A stretch of DNA of 64,000 nt from J029 sp964482495 (lineage in GTDB: Bacteria; Planctomycetota; UBA1135): positions 1 through 64,000 of the forward strand of contig CAYZXS010000002.1 of NCBI GenBank assembly GCA_964482495.1, read 5' to 3'. Made by a program: the position numbers and the translations under genes. Under the pieces are notes generated by a model. It was not told where the DNA came from. It searched no databases and saw only the letters and a program-made list of their open reading frames with translations. The number at the start of each line of letters is the position of its first letter. The first letter of the stretch is position 1. This document shows, one piece after another, positions 48,701 to 56,494 of this stretch.

Positions 48701-49744
48701 ATGAAGACGACCCCGCTGTCCATCGCCGCGCTCGCGCTCCTGGCTCCGGCCGCCGCCGCCCAGGAGATCTTCAGCGAAGCGGACTACGACGCCAACGCCC
48801 GCCAGGTGGTCGACCGCGACTACTTCCCGGTCTTGGACCACCCCGAGATGAGCTCCGCGGCCGCGGCCGAGGAGTTCCTCGGCGACGACGAGCCGGTGAT
48901 CGGCGTGGTCCTGAACGGCGACGCCCGCGCCTACCCGGTGCCGGTCATGGGCAAGCACGAGCTGGCCAACGACACGGTCGGGGGGGTGCCGGTCGCGGTC
49001 AGCTGGTGACCGCTGTGCCAGACGGCCATCGTGTATGGCCGGACCCTGGGCGAGCGGGTGCTGGACTTCGGGCACGAGGGCGTGCTCTACCGCAAGTCCT
49101 TCATGATGTACGACCGCCAGACCGAGTCGCTGTGGCTGCACGTCACCGGCCAGGCGCTGAAGGGCGAGCTCAAGGGCGCCCAGCTCGACTTCCTGCCGGT
49201 GGAGGTGGTGCCGTGGTCGGATTGGCGCGAGCGCTACCCGGACACCAAGGTGCTGGTGGGGGAGAAGGCCGAGGGTTTCATGGGCGACTTTCAGCTCTGG
49301 AAGCACACCGCCGACTACGGCCTCAGCGTCGGCGAGGGCCGCGAGGTGGCGCTGTTCGAATTCGAGATGCTGGTCCGGGTTCCGGTCCTGAACGACCGCG
49401 GCGGCCCGCGGCCGCTGGTGGTGGCCTACGACCCGCGCCGGACCACCGCCGCCGCCTTCTTCGCCCGCGTCGAAGGCGTCGACGGCGGCGTGGAGCTGCA
49501 CTTCGAGGCGGTGGTGGACCCCGAGTACCCGAGCCCGCTGATGCGCGACGTCGAGACCGGCAGCCTGTGGGACCGCGGCGGCGGCCGCTGCCTAGCCGGT
49601 CCGCTCGCCGGGCGGGCGCTCGAGCGCGCCGTCTCGGTGCCGTGGCTGAATCGCCGCTGGCAGGGCTTCTTCCCCGAGGGCCGGCGGGTGACGCTGCCGC
49701 AGCTCGAGAGCGACGCCGATTCCGAGGACGAACGGGAAGATTGA
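48701..49744 (+). CDS. DUF3179 selenoprotein (in-frame TGA = Sec103)
   Basis: 347 residues reading the TGA at 49007-49009 as selenocysteine. The first part has a signal peptide (LALLAPAAAAQ) and the DUF3179 opening: IGVVLNGDARAYPVPVMGKH, then ELANDTVGGVPVAVSW. In the family a CPLC motif follows; here the frame reads U-PLCQTAIVYGR and continues as a complete DUF3179 domain (LDFGHEGVLYRKSFMMYDRQ, TESLW, VLVGEKAEGF). Thus the TGA exactly replaces the first cysteine of CxxC. A perfect hairpin follows 13 nt downstream with the same CGUGU loop as the AhpD-like gene. A UxxC thiol/selenol pair outside the cytoplasm suggests redox or metal/metalloid binding. I recall DUF3179 members being labelled as possible selenoproteins but cannot verify this. 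Confidence 0.87.
49023..49041 (+). promoter_or_regulatory. candidate bacterial SECIS hairpin, DUF3179 selenoprotein
   Basis: CGGCCAT (49023-49029) pairs perfectly with ATGGCCG (49035-49041) around loop CGTGT. The loop starts 20 nt after the TGA. The shared CGUGU loop with the 47654-47677 hairpin, on unrelated flanking protein sequence, supports a common SelB recognition element. Confidence 0.75.
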
Positions 49745-49790
49745 GCCTGGATTCGCCGTCACAAGCAGCGTGCCGGGTCGAAGCCCGGGT

Positions 49791-50099
49791 ATGAGAGGGA
49801 TTCGAAAGGGGATTCTGAGAGTTTTGGTGGCCTGCGCGCTGCTGACCGGGGGGGTCGGCGCGGCGCAGGCCACCGCCTCTTTCGACCACCACCCCGCCGC
49901 CTGGGCCGCGGCCTCGGAGCAGCGGGTGCACCCCGGCGGCCTGCGGACCTCGAAGATCTTCGACGGGGCGGAGGACGAACTGGAACAATATCCCGTAGGC
50001 ATCCACGCCATCCCCCGCGAGTCCGGGCCGAAGACCTGGACCGCGACGATGCCTTCCCCCGCGCCAAGCGGAAGTACCGCAGCTCCGGCTGGTCCCTGA
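49791..50099 (+). CDS. small exported protein, possibly frameshifted near its 3' end
   Basis: 102 residues as read. Residues 1-30 form a signal peptide (GILRVLVACALLTGGVGAAQ) and a short polar mature part follows. From about base 50025 the third-position GC of this frame drops sharply, while the neighbouring frame becomes strongly coding-like and reads EDLDRDDAFPRAKRKYRSSG, then WSLNRWSPKDSNR, to a TAG at 50131. So a one-base shift around 50020-50030 would give a different, basic C-terminus overlapping arsM. No family recognised. Its position between the DUF3179 and arsM genes suggests an association with this locus. Confidence 0.5.
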   Translation: MRGIRKGILRVLVACALLTGGVGAAQATASFDHHPAAWAAASEQRVHPGGLRTSKIFDGAEDELEQYPVGIHAIPRESGPKTWTATMPSPAPSGSTAAPAGP

Positions 50100-50103
50100 A
50101 CCG

Positions 50104-51198
50104 ATGGTCGCCGAAAGACTCGAATCGCTAGACCCCGCGTCCGTCACCGACGCGGTCTCCGCCACCTACGCCGAAGGCGCCAAGGCCGTGCAGCCCGAGC
50201 TGTGCTGCCCGGTGGATTACGACGCCCGTTTCTTGGAGGTCCTTCCCGCCGAGGTGCTCGAGCGCGATTACGGCTGCGGCGATCCGTCGCGGTGGCTGCG
50301 CCGGGGCGAGACCGTGCTCGACCTGGGCTCGGGCGGGGGCAAGATCTGCGCCATCGCCAGCCAGGTGGTGGGGCCGGAGGGGAGCGTGATCGGGGTCGAC
50401 ATGACCCCCGACATGCTCGAGCTGGCGCGGCGTTGGCAGCCGGAGATCGCCGGGCGCATCGGCTGGGACAACATCGATTATCGCCGCGGCCGGATCGAGG
50501 ATCTGGCCTTGGACCTGGACCAGCTCGACCTGTGGCTGAAGGCCAACCCGATCGACGGCCTGGCCGGCTACGAGGCGCTGCAGGCCGAGACCGAGCGCCT
50601 GCGCCGCGACGCGCCGATGGTGGCGAGCGGCAGCGTCGACGTCGTGGTCTCCAACTGCGTGCTCAACTTGGTGGCGCCGGAGCTGAAGCGGCAGCTCTTC
50701 GCCGAGACCTTCCGGGTGCTCAAGCCCGGCGGCCGAGCGGTGATCAGCGACATCGTCAGCGACCGCGAGGTGCCGCTGGCGCTGCAGAAGGACCCGGAGC
50801 TGTGGGCGGGCTGCGTCAGCGGCGCCTACCAGGAGGCCGCCTTCCTCGAGGCCTTCCGCGCCGCCGGCTTCCACGGGGTCGAGGTGCTGGTGCGGCAGGC
50901 CGAGCCGTGGCAGGTGGTCGAGGGCATCGAATTCCGCTCGGTCACGGTGGCGGCCTACAAGGCACCCGAGGGCGGCTGCCGGGATCTCGGGCAGTCGGTG
51001 GCCTACCGCGGCCCCTACGCCGAGGTCACCGACGACCACGGCAACCGCTTCCCGCGCGGGGAGCGGGTGGCGGTGCGCGAGAGCGCCTTCGCCCGCCTCG
51101 GCCGCGAGCCCTACGCCGGCGCCTTCACTCGCTTCGAGGCCGACGGCGGCTCTCCTGATTCCGACGCCGGCGCCGACGCCGACGGGGGCTGCTGTTGA
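50104..51198 (+). CDS. arsM: arsenite methyltransferase ArsM (arsenosugar type)
   Basis: 364 residues. SAM motif I is VLDLGSGGGKICAIASQVVG, followed by GVDMTPDMLELAR. The arsenic-binding cysteines appear in PELCCPVDYD, VVSNCVLNLV and LWAGCVSGA, matching the three conserved sites of ArsM. RVLKPGGRAVISDIVSDREV is the late methyltransferase motif. The C-terminal domain (GPYAEVTDDHGNRFPRGERV) is that of the arsenosugar-associated subgroup, ending in GGCC. It would methylate As(III) with SAM as the first step of organoarsenical synthesis. The next gene, arsS, overlaps its stop as TTGA. Confidence 0.92.
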   Translation: MVAERLESLDPASVTDAVSATYAEGAKAVQPELCCPVDYDARFLEVLPAEVLERDYGCGDPSRWLRRGETVLDLGSGGGKICAIASQVVGPEGSVIGVDMTPDMLELARRWQPEIAGRIGWDNIDYRRGRIEDLALDLDQLDLWLKANPIDGLAGYEALQAETERLRRDAPMVASGSVDVVVSNCVLNLVAPELKRQLFAETFRVLKPGGRAVISDIVSDREVPLALQKDPELWAGCVSGAYQEAAFLEAFRAAGFHGVEVLVRQAEPWQVVEGIEFRSVTVAAYKAPEGGCRDLGQSVAYRGPYAEVTDDHGNRFPRGERVAVRESAFARLGREPYAGAFTRFEADGGSPDSDAGADADGGCC

Positions 51199-52271
51199 GC
51201 CCGGGCGGCAGCGACCTCGGCCCCGCGCCGGCCTTCCGTGACGCCGCGGAGGACTTCCCCTACGTCGCCAAGACCCAGGTCGAGACGCTGCAATTCAACC
51301 TCGGCCGGCTCTGCAACCAGGCCTGCCTGCATTGCCACGTCGACAGCTCCCCGGCGCGCAGCGGGCCGGAAGACAACGCCTCGGCGGCCCTGATCGACCA
51401 GGTCCTCGAGCTGCTGCGCCGCGAAGACGGTCTGCGGGTGCTGGACCTCACCGGAGGCGCCCCGGAGCTGAACCCGCACTTCCGGCGCCTGGTCGAAGGC
51501 GCGCGCCGGCTCGACCGCACCGTCTACGTCCGCCACAACCTGACCGTGCAGGAGGAGCCGGGCCAGGCCGACCTGCCGGCGTGGTTCGCGGAGCAGGGGG
51601 TGGTGCTCTACTGCTCGCTGCCGTGCTACCTGGAGGACAACGTCGACGCCCAGCGCGGCGACGGCGTCTACGCCAAGAGCCTGGCGGCGCTGCGGCGCTT
51701 GAACGACGCCGGCTTCGGCCGCGGCGACGGCCTGGAGCTGAAGCTGGTCTACAACCCGCTCGGCCCGGCGCTGCCGCCCTCGCAGGCCTCGCTCGAGGCG
51801 GACTACCGCCGGCGGCTGGCCGAGGACCACGGCGTCGTCTTCGACGCGCTGCTCACGATCACCAACCAGCCGATCCACCGCTTCCGCGACGCCCTGGCCC
51901 GGTCGGAGCAGCTCGACCCCTACCTGCGGCTGCTCAAGGACCACTTCAACAAGGCCACCCTCGGCGGCCTGATGTGCCGCAGCGCGGTCTCGCTGCGCTG
52001 GGACGGCCGGCTGTACGACTGCGACTTCAACCTGGTCCAGGGGCTGGAGCTGCGCGGCCCTGGCGGCGATGCCATGAGCCTCGCCGACCTGCTGGCGGCC
52101 CCGGCCGGCCTGGCGTCGTTCCGCGAGCTGGCCGTCGCCACCGCCGAGCACTGCTTCGCCTGCACCGCCGGCTGCGGCTCCAGCTGCGGCGGCGAGCTCA
52201 GCGCCGAGTCGGTCCAGGACCTCGAGATTCCGAGTCACAGGCTCTCCTGTGCCCCGAACTTCGAGGTGTGA
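51195..52271 (+). CDS. arsS: radical SAM protein ArsS
   Basis: 358 residues. FNLGRLCNQACLHCHVDSSP supplies the CxxxCxxC [4Fe-4S] motif; DLTGGAPELNPHFRRLV follows as the GGE-like SAM-binding segment. The Cys-rich C-terminus has CDFNLVQGLEL and HCFACTAGCGSSCGGEL. This is the radical SAM/Cys-rich family (ArsS), which attaches the 5'-deoxyadenosyl moiety to dimethylarsenic. All positions where relatives can have selenocysteine are cysteine here. It starts at TTG overlapping the arsM stop. Confidence 0.92.
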   Translation: MSPGGSDLGPAPAFRDAAEDFPYVAKTQVETLQFNLGRLCNQACLHCHVDSSPARSGPEDNASAALIDQVLELLRREDGLRVLDLTGGAPELNPHFRRLVEGARRLDRTVYVRHNLTVQEEPGQADLPAWFAEQGVVLYCSLPCYLEDNVDAQRGDGVYAKSLAALRRLNDAGFGRGDGLELKLVYNPLGPALPPSQASLEADYRRRLAEDHGVVFDALLTITNQPIHRFRDALARSEQLDPYLRLLKDHFNKATLGGLMCRSAVSLRWDGRLYDCDFNLVQGLELRGPGGDAMSLADLLAAPAGLASFRELAVATAEHCFACTAGCGSSCGGELSAESVQDLEIPSHRLSCAPNFEV

Positions 52272-52370
52272 TTCTCGCGCCGGCCACAGTCACTCTCCCA
52301 CGGCGACGCTACCTCGGCTGAGCTCGGGGCCGCCGGCGCGGCGTTAGGCTGCCGATTCAAGCCGTCACGG

Positions 52371-53105
52371 GTGGCCGCCTGGGACGAAGCCGAGGACATG
52401 ACACGAGTACTGCTGTTGCTGCTGATCGCCTCGGCGGTCTCGGCCGTGCTCTGGCTGCCGACCGAGCGGCTGCCCGAGCTGGGCGAGTGGCTGCGAGGCC
52501 AGGGCTTGGCCGGAGCTCTGCTGATCGGCGCCGGATACGCTGCCGCCACCGTGCTGATGATCCCCGGCTCGTTGATCACCCTGGTGATCGGGGCCGTCTA
52601 CGGCCCTTGGATGGGGCTGGCGCTGGTGTCGCCGGCGAGCGTGCTGGGCGCCACCCTGGCCTTCCTGCTCGGTCGCGGCGCCTTCCGGCCGGCGATCGAC
52701 CGGCGCATGGCCGGCAGTGCGCGCTTCCAGGCGCTGCAGGCGGCGATGGCCAAGGAGGGCCTGAAGATCCTGACCTTGGTGCGGCTGTCGCCGGTGTTCC
52801 CCTTCACCGTGGTGAACTACGCCTTCGGTCTGACCCGGATCCCGCTGCGCCACTACGTGCTCGGCTCCTTCGTCGGCATGCTGCCGGGGACGCTGATGTA
52901 CGTCTACCTGGGTTCGACCGTCGGCGACCTGGCCGACCTGGGCGCGGGCGCGCCGGAGGGTGGCGCCGCCGGCGCGGCCCTGAAGTGGCTCGGCTTGGCG
53001 GCGACGGTGGTCGTGACGGTGCTGATCACCCGGACCGCCAAGCGAGCGCTGGCCGAGGCCGCGCCCGAGGTCCTCGAGCAGCGCTCCGGCGGCGCGGAGG
53101 TCTGA
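52371..53105 (+). CDS. TVP38/TMEM64 (DedA-like) membrane protein
   Basis: 244 residues from GTG 52371; ATG 52398 is an alternative start. About six hydrophobic segments. The SNARE-assoc/VTT domain is clear from YGPWMGLALVSPASVLGATL, AFLLGR, and LVRLSPVFPFTVVNYAFGLT with RIPLRHYVLGSFVGMLPGT. Proteins of this family are often adjacent or fused to mercuric-reductase-like flavoproteins, as here. It may export an arsenical or other product of the locus. A TAGGCT box at 52345-52350 is a possible -10. Confidence 0.85.
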   Translation: MAAWDEAEDMTRVLLLLLIASAVSAVLWLPTERLPELGEWLRGQGLAGALLIGAGYAAATVLMIPGSLITLVIGAVYGPWMGLALVSPASVLGATLAFLLGRGAFRPAIDRRMAGSARFQALQAAMAKEGLKILTLVRLSPVFPFTVVNYAFGLTRIPLRHYVLGSFVGMLPGTLMYVYLGSTVGDLADLGAGAPEGGAAGAALKWLGLAATVVVTVLITRTAKRALAEAAPEVLEQRSGGAEV

Positions 53106-53106
53106 G

Positions 53107-54633
53107 GTGGCCCAGCCGATCCTCCTCGCCGACGACGACCACGACCGGGAGCTGCTCCAGCAGGTGGCGCCCGAGGACTGGCGGCCGCCGGCGCCGGCCG
53201 ACCGCTATGACCTGGTGGTGCTCGGCGCCGGCACCGCCGGCCTGATCGCCGCCGCCGGCGCGGCCGGCTTGGGCGCCAAGGTGGCCTTGGTGGAGCGCTC
53301 GTTGATGGGCGGCGACTGCCTCAACCACGGCTGCGTGCCGAGCAAGGCGATCCTGCGGGCGGCCAAGGCGCTCGGCGCAGCGCGGCGTGCGGAGGAGCTG
53401 GGCCTGCGCGTCCCCGAGGCCGAGGCCGACTTCGCCGCGGTCATGGAGCGGATGCGGCGACTGCGGGCCGGCATCGGCCAACACGACGGCGCCCAGCGTT
53501 ACACCGAGCTGGGAGTGGACGTGTTCTTGGGCGACGGCCGCTTCACCGGGCGCGATCGGCTGGCGGTCGAGTGCCACGGCGGCGCGTCCGTCTCGCTGCG
53601 CTTCAAGCGCGCCGTGATCGCCACCGGCGCCCGGCCGCGGGTGCTGGAGGTGCCCGGCCTGGCCGAGGCCGGCTACCGCACCAACCACACGCTCTACACC
53701 CTGACCGAGCTGCCGCATAGCCTGGTGGTGGTGGGGGCGGGGCCGATCGGGGTCGAGATGGCGCAGGCCTTCGCCCGCTTCGGCAGCCAGGTCTCGATCG
53801 TCGGCCTGGATGAGCGCGTCTTGCCGCGCGAGGACCCCGACGCCGCGGCCATCGTGCGGCGTTCGCTGGAGCGCGACGGCGTGCGCTTGGAGCTCGGCGC
53901 CGGCCTGAGCGAGGTGCGGGTGGAGGGCGGCCGCAAGCGGGTCGTGGCCGCGCGCGGGGAAGAGCGGGTCGAACTCGCCGGCGCCGAGCTCCTGATGGCG
54001 GCCGGCCGCGCCGCCAACGTCGAGGGGCTCGGTCTGGAGTTGGCAGGGGTGGACTTCGACCGCCGCGGGGTGCGGGTGGATGACTTCCTGCGTACCACCA
54101 ACCGCCGGATCTTCGCCGCCGGCGACGTCGCCAGGCGGTGGCAGTTCACCCACGCCGCCGACGCCATGGCGCGGATCGCGCTGCGCAACGCCTTCTTCTT
54201 CGGCCGCGCCCGAGTCAGCGCCCTGACCATGCCGTGGTGCACCTACACCATGCCCGAGGTGGCCCACGTCGGCCTCGACGAGCGCGAGGCGGCCGAGGCC
54301 GGGGTCGGGCTGGAGTCGCTGCGCATGGACTTCTCCGAGGTCGACCGCGCCCGGCTGGACGGCGAGACCGAGGGCTTCGCCAAGCTCGTGTTCGAGAAGC
54401 GCAGCGGCCGCTTGCGCGGCGCCACCGTCGTCGCGCCGCAGGCTGGAGAGCTGATCGGGGCGGCGCTGGTGGCGGTGAGCAAGCGCTTGAAGGTGGGGGA
54501 ACTGAGCGGCGTGATCCACCCCTATCCGACGCAGGGGGCCGTCTGGGGCCGGCTCGGCGACCTGGCGATGCGGCGCAAGCTCACCCCCGGCGCCGCCCGA
54601 TTGCTCCGCGGGCTGATCCGGATGCGGCGCTGA
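53107..54633 (+). CDS. mercuric-reductase-like pyridine nucleotide-disulfide oxidoreductase
   Basis: 508 residues. An unusual ~35-residue N-terminal extension precedes the FAD motif LVVLGAGTAGLIAAAGAAGL. The redox-active disulfide is GGDCLNHGCVPSKAILRAA; the NAD(P) domain motif is VVVGAGPIGVEMAQAFARFG, and RIFAAGDVARRWQFTHAAD closes FAD binding. The C-terminal dimer domain ends VIHPYPTQGAVWGRLG, as in MerA-like proteins without the vicinal C-terminal cysteines of true mercuric reductase. Two bases separate it from the TVP38 gene. Likely a thiol-disulfide or metalloid-related reductase. Confidence 0.9.
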   Translation: MAQPILLADDDHDRELLQQVAPEDWRPPAPADRYDLVVLGAGTAGLIAAAGAAGLGAKVALVERSLMGGDCLNHGCVPSKAILRAAKALGAARRAEELGLRVPEAEADFAAVMERMRRLRAGIGQHDGAQRYTELGVDVFLGDGRFTGRDRLAVECHGGASVSLRFKRAVIATGARPRVLEVPGLAEAGYRTNHTLYTLTELPHSLVVVGAGPIGVEMAQAFARFGSQVSIVGLDERVLPREDPDAAAIVRRSLERDGVRLELGAGLSEVRVEGGRKRVVAARGEERVELAGAELLMAAGRAANVEGLGLELAGVDFDRRGVRVDDFLRTTNRRIFAAGDVARRWQFTHAADAMARIALRNAFFFGRARVSALTMPWCTYTMPEVAHVGLDEREAAEAGVGLESLRMDFSEVDRARLDGETEGFAKLVFEKRSGRLRGATVVAPQAGELIGAALVAVSKRLKVGELSGVIHPYPTQGAVWGRLGDLAMRRKLTPGAARLLRGLIRMRR

Positions 54634-55322
54634 TGCGGATCTCCGTCATCATCCCGACCCTGGAGGAAGAGGCCGCGATCGGCGGCTGTGTCGCCGCGGT
54701 GCGCGCCCTGGCGGGGGACTGGGAGGTGGTGGTGGTCGACGGCGGCAGCCGCGACCGGTCCCTGGAGCGGGCGGCCGAGGCGGGCGCCGACCTGAGCTTG
54801 CTGGCGCCGGCCGGCCGCGGCCACCAACTGGCGGCCGGGGCGGCCGCCGCCACCTCGCAGGCGCTGCTGTTCCTGCACGCCGATTGCCGTCTGCCGGCCA
54901 GCGCCGCCGCTGAGGTCGGCGCGACCTTGGAGGACTCGCGCTGGTCCGGCGGCGCCTTCGCCCTGCGCCACGAGTGCGGCCCGGCCGCTGGTCCGCTCGC
55001 CCGCCGCCTGGTGCGGATCGCCGACCGCCGCTCGCGCCGGGCCCGGCTTCCTTACGGCGACCAGGCCCTGTTCACCCGGCGGGAGACGCTGGAGCGCGCC
55101 GGCGGCGTGCCCGAGCAGCCGCTGATGGAGGACCTGGAGCTGTCCCGGCGGCTCGACCGCCTGGGGCCGATCCGGCGCCTCCCGGCCGAGGTCCGCACCG
55201 ACGCCCGGCGCTTCGAGCAGCGGCCCGTCCACTCCTTCCTGTGCTGGATGAGCTTCCCGCTGCTCTTCCGGCTCGGGGCCTCCCCCGAGCGGCTGGCCCG
55301 GTGGTACGGTTCCCAGCGATGA
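54633..55322 (+). CDS. TIGR04283-like family 2 glycosyltransferase of arsenosugar loci
   Basis: 229 residues. ISVIIPTLEEEAAIGGCVAA is the GT2 start, VVVVDGGSRDRSLERAAEAG supplies the first acidic motif, LLFLHADCRLPASAAAEV the HADC motif typical of this subfamily, and LPYGDQALFTRRETLERAGG the acceptor-side loop. Known as rSAM/selenodomain-associated transferase 2, it presumably installs the sugar in arsenosugar formation. Its ATG overlaps the previous stop by one base, and its stop overlaps the next start as ATGA. Confidence 0.92.
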   Translation: MRISVIIPTLEEEAAIGGCVAAVRALAGDWEVVVVDGGSRDRSLERAAEAGADLSLLAPAGRGHQLAAGAAAATSQALLFLHADCRLPASAAAEVGATLEDSRWSGGAFALRHECGPAAGPLARRLVRIADRRSRRARLPYGDQALFTRRETLERAGGVPEQPLMEDLELSRRLDRLGPIRRLPAEVRTDARRFEQRPVHSFLCWMSFPLLFRLGASPERLARWYGSQR

Positions 55323-56272
55323 TCGCGCTGCTCTCCGCTCTCGGGCTCACCCTCGCCGCGCCGCCGCCTCAGGACCCGAGCCCAGAGCAGCAGGCGCTCG
55401 ACCAGGTCCGCGCCGCCTTCACCGGCAGCTTCCTCGGCGTCGAGCGCAAGGACGGCCGGGAGGGGCAGGGGCACATCGTGGCCTCGGCGCTGCCCGGCGG
55501 CTTCATCGGCCGCGACTACTGGTCCGAGGGCGGCGGCCGCCGCCTCTACGCCGGCCACGACGTGCTCGAGCTCCTGGTCGACGGCTCGGCCCGTCACTGG
55601 TGGTTCGGCAGCCGCGGCGACGAGGCCTACGCCGAGGGGCGATGGACCGCCGAGCAGCTGGCCCTCTACGTGCTCGACGACGACGGCGACCGCATCCGCC
55701 GCTACACCTACGACCTGGTGAGGGAAGCGGCGCCGGCCGCCGAGGGGGATGCGCCCGCCGCCGAGCCGCCGCTCGCCTTCCGTTTCCGCAACGACCACGC
55801 CGACGGCGACGGCTGGGAGTTCTTCATGGGCACCGATTGGCGCCGCGCCGCCGCCCGGCTGCCGGCCGACTTCCAGCCGGACGAGGACGACGCGCGTGGG
55901 TCATGGCGTCAGCACTACGTCGGCGACTGGACCGGCGCCTCCGGCCGCCACCGCGGCCGCTGGCTGTTCGGGGACTGGCTGGTGCTCGACACGCCGCGCG
56001 AGCACGCGGTCCTGTCGAAGAGCTGGCTCGGCAAGTTCCGGCTCCGGAGCTGGGGGGACGACGGCCGCTTCCGGCTGCTGGAGGGCAAGGAGAAGCGGGA
56101 CCGGCTCCGCCTGCGCCCGGTGCCCGGTCCCGGCGCGCCGGCCCGCAGGGGAGCCGGAGGGAGCGCTCCCGATGAGGCCGCCGTCGAGCTCCGGACCGAC
56201 CAATGGCTGCCGGACGGCTATCGCAGCGAGCACCGGGGCCGCGTACTCGATTTCCAGCGCTCCGGGGACTGA
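55319..56272 (+). CDS. exported protein of unknown function, coupled to arsenosugar genes
   Basis: 317 residues. A signal peptide (IALLSALGLTLAAPPPQ) is followed by a beta-rich domain with strongly aromatic strands (HIVASALPGGFIGRDYWSEG, SARHWWFGSRGDEAYAEGRW, LAFRFRNDHADGDGWEFFMG, GRHRGRWLFGDWLVLD). A charged Arg/Pro/Gly-rich tail follows. The pattern of inward-facing strands suggests a lipocalin-like or beta-barrel fold, but no family is recognised. ATG 55319 overlaps the glycosyltransferase stop; a TACGGT box eight bases upstream could give independent leaderless expression. Confidence 0.72.
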   Translation: MIALLSALGLTLAAPPPQDPSPEQQALDQVRAAFTGSFLGVERKDGREGQGHIVASALPGGFIGRDYWSEGGGRRLYAGHDVLELLVDGSARHWWFGSRGDEAYAEGRWTAEQLALYVLDDDGDRIRRYTYDLVREAAPAAEGDAPAAEPPLAFRFRNDHADGDGWEFFMGTDWRRAAARLPADFQPDEDDARGSWRQHYVGDWTGASGRHRGRWLFGDWLVLDTPREHAVLSKSWLGKFRLRSWGDDGRFRLLEGKEKRDRLRLRPVPGPGAPARRGAGGSAPDEAAVELRTDQWLPDGYRSEHRGRVLDFQRSGD

Positions 56273-56481
56273 ATCTCCTCGCCGGCGCGATCCGGCGGCG
56301 CCCACGAGGCGGGAAAGCGCGGAACCCAGGCTGAGAGCGTCCCGTCCGATCAGGGGGAACGACAGTCTCGTCCTGCATCAGAGAATCGGATCCTTCCCTC
56401 TTCGGGGTGCGCGATCTGATCCCCATCCCCTTTTCTGGTGCAGGGCGTTTTCCCTCCCCGCTCACGCCCGCGGCTGGCTGC

Positions 56482-56487
56482 TAGATT
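56482..56487 (+). promoter_or_regulatory. -10-like box (TAGATT), probable leaderless promoter
   Basis: TAGATT ends seven bases before the ATG at 56495, with no Shine-Dalgarno. The 222-bp gap after the previous gene (56273-56494) shows no other clear feature. Confidence 0.55.
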
Positions 56488-56494
56488 GGCTCCC

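Noticed and set aside
51187..51198. TGA after the C-terminal GGCC of ArsM as a selenocysteine codon
   Set aside because: The frame beyond gives no homologous sequence and the stop overlaps a well-supported arsS start.
51300..51360. ArsS as a third selenoprotein
   Set aside because: All motif cysteines, including the C-terminal Cys-rich part, are encoded by TGC; no in-frame TGA is present.
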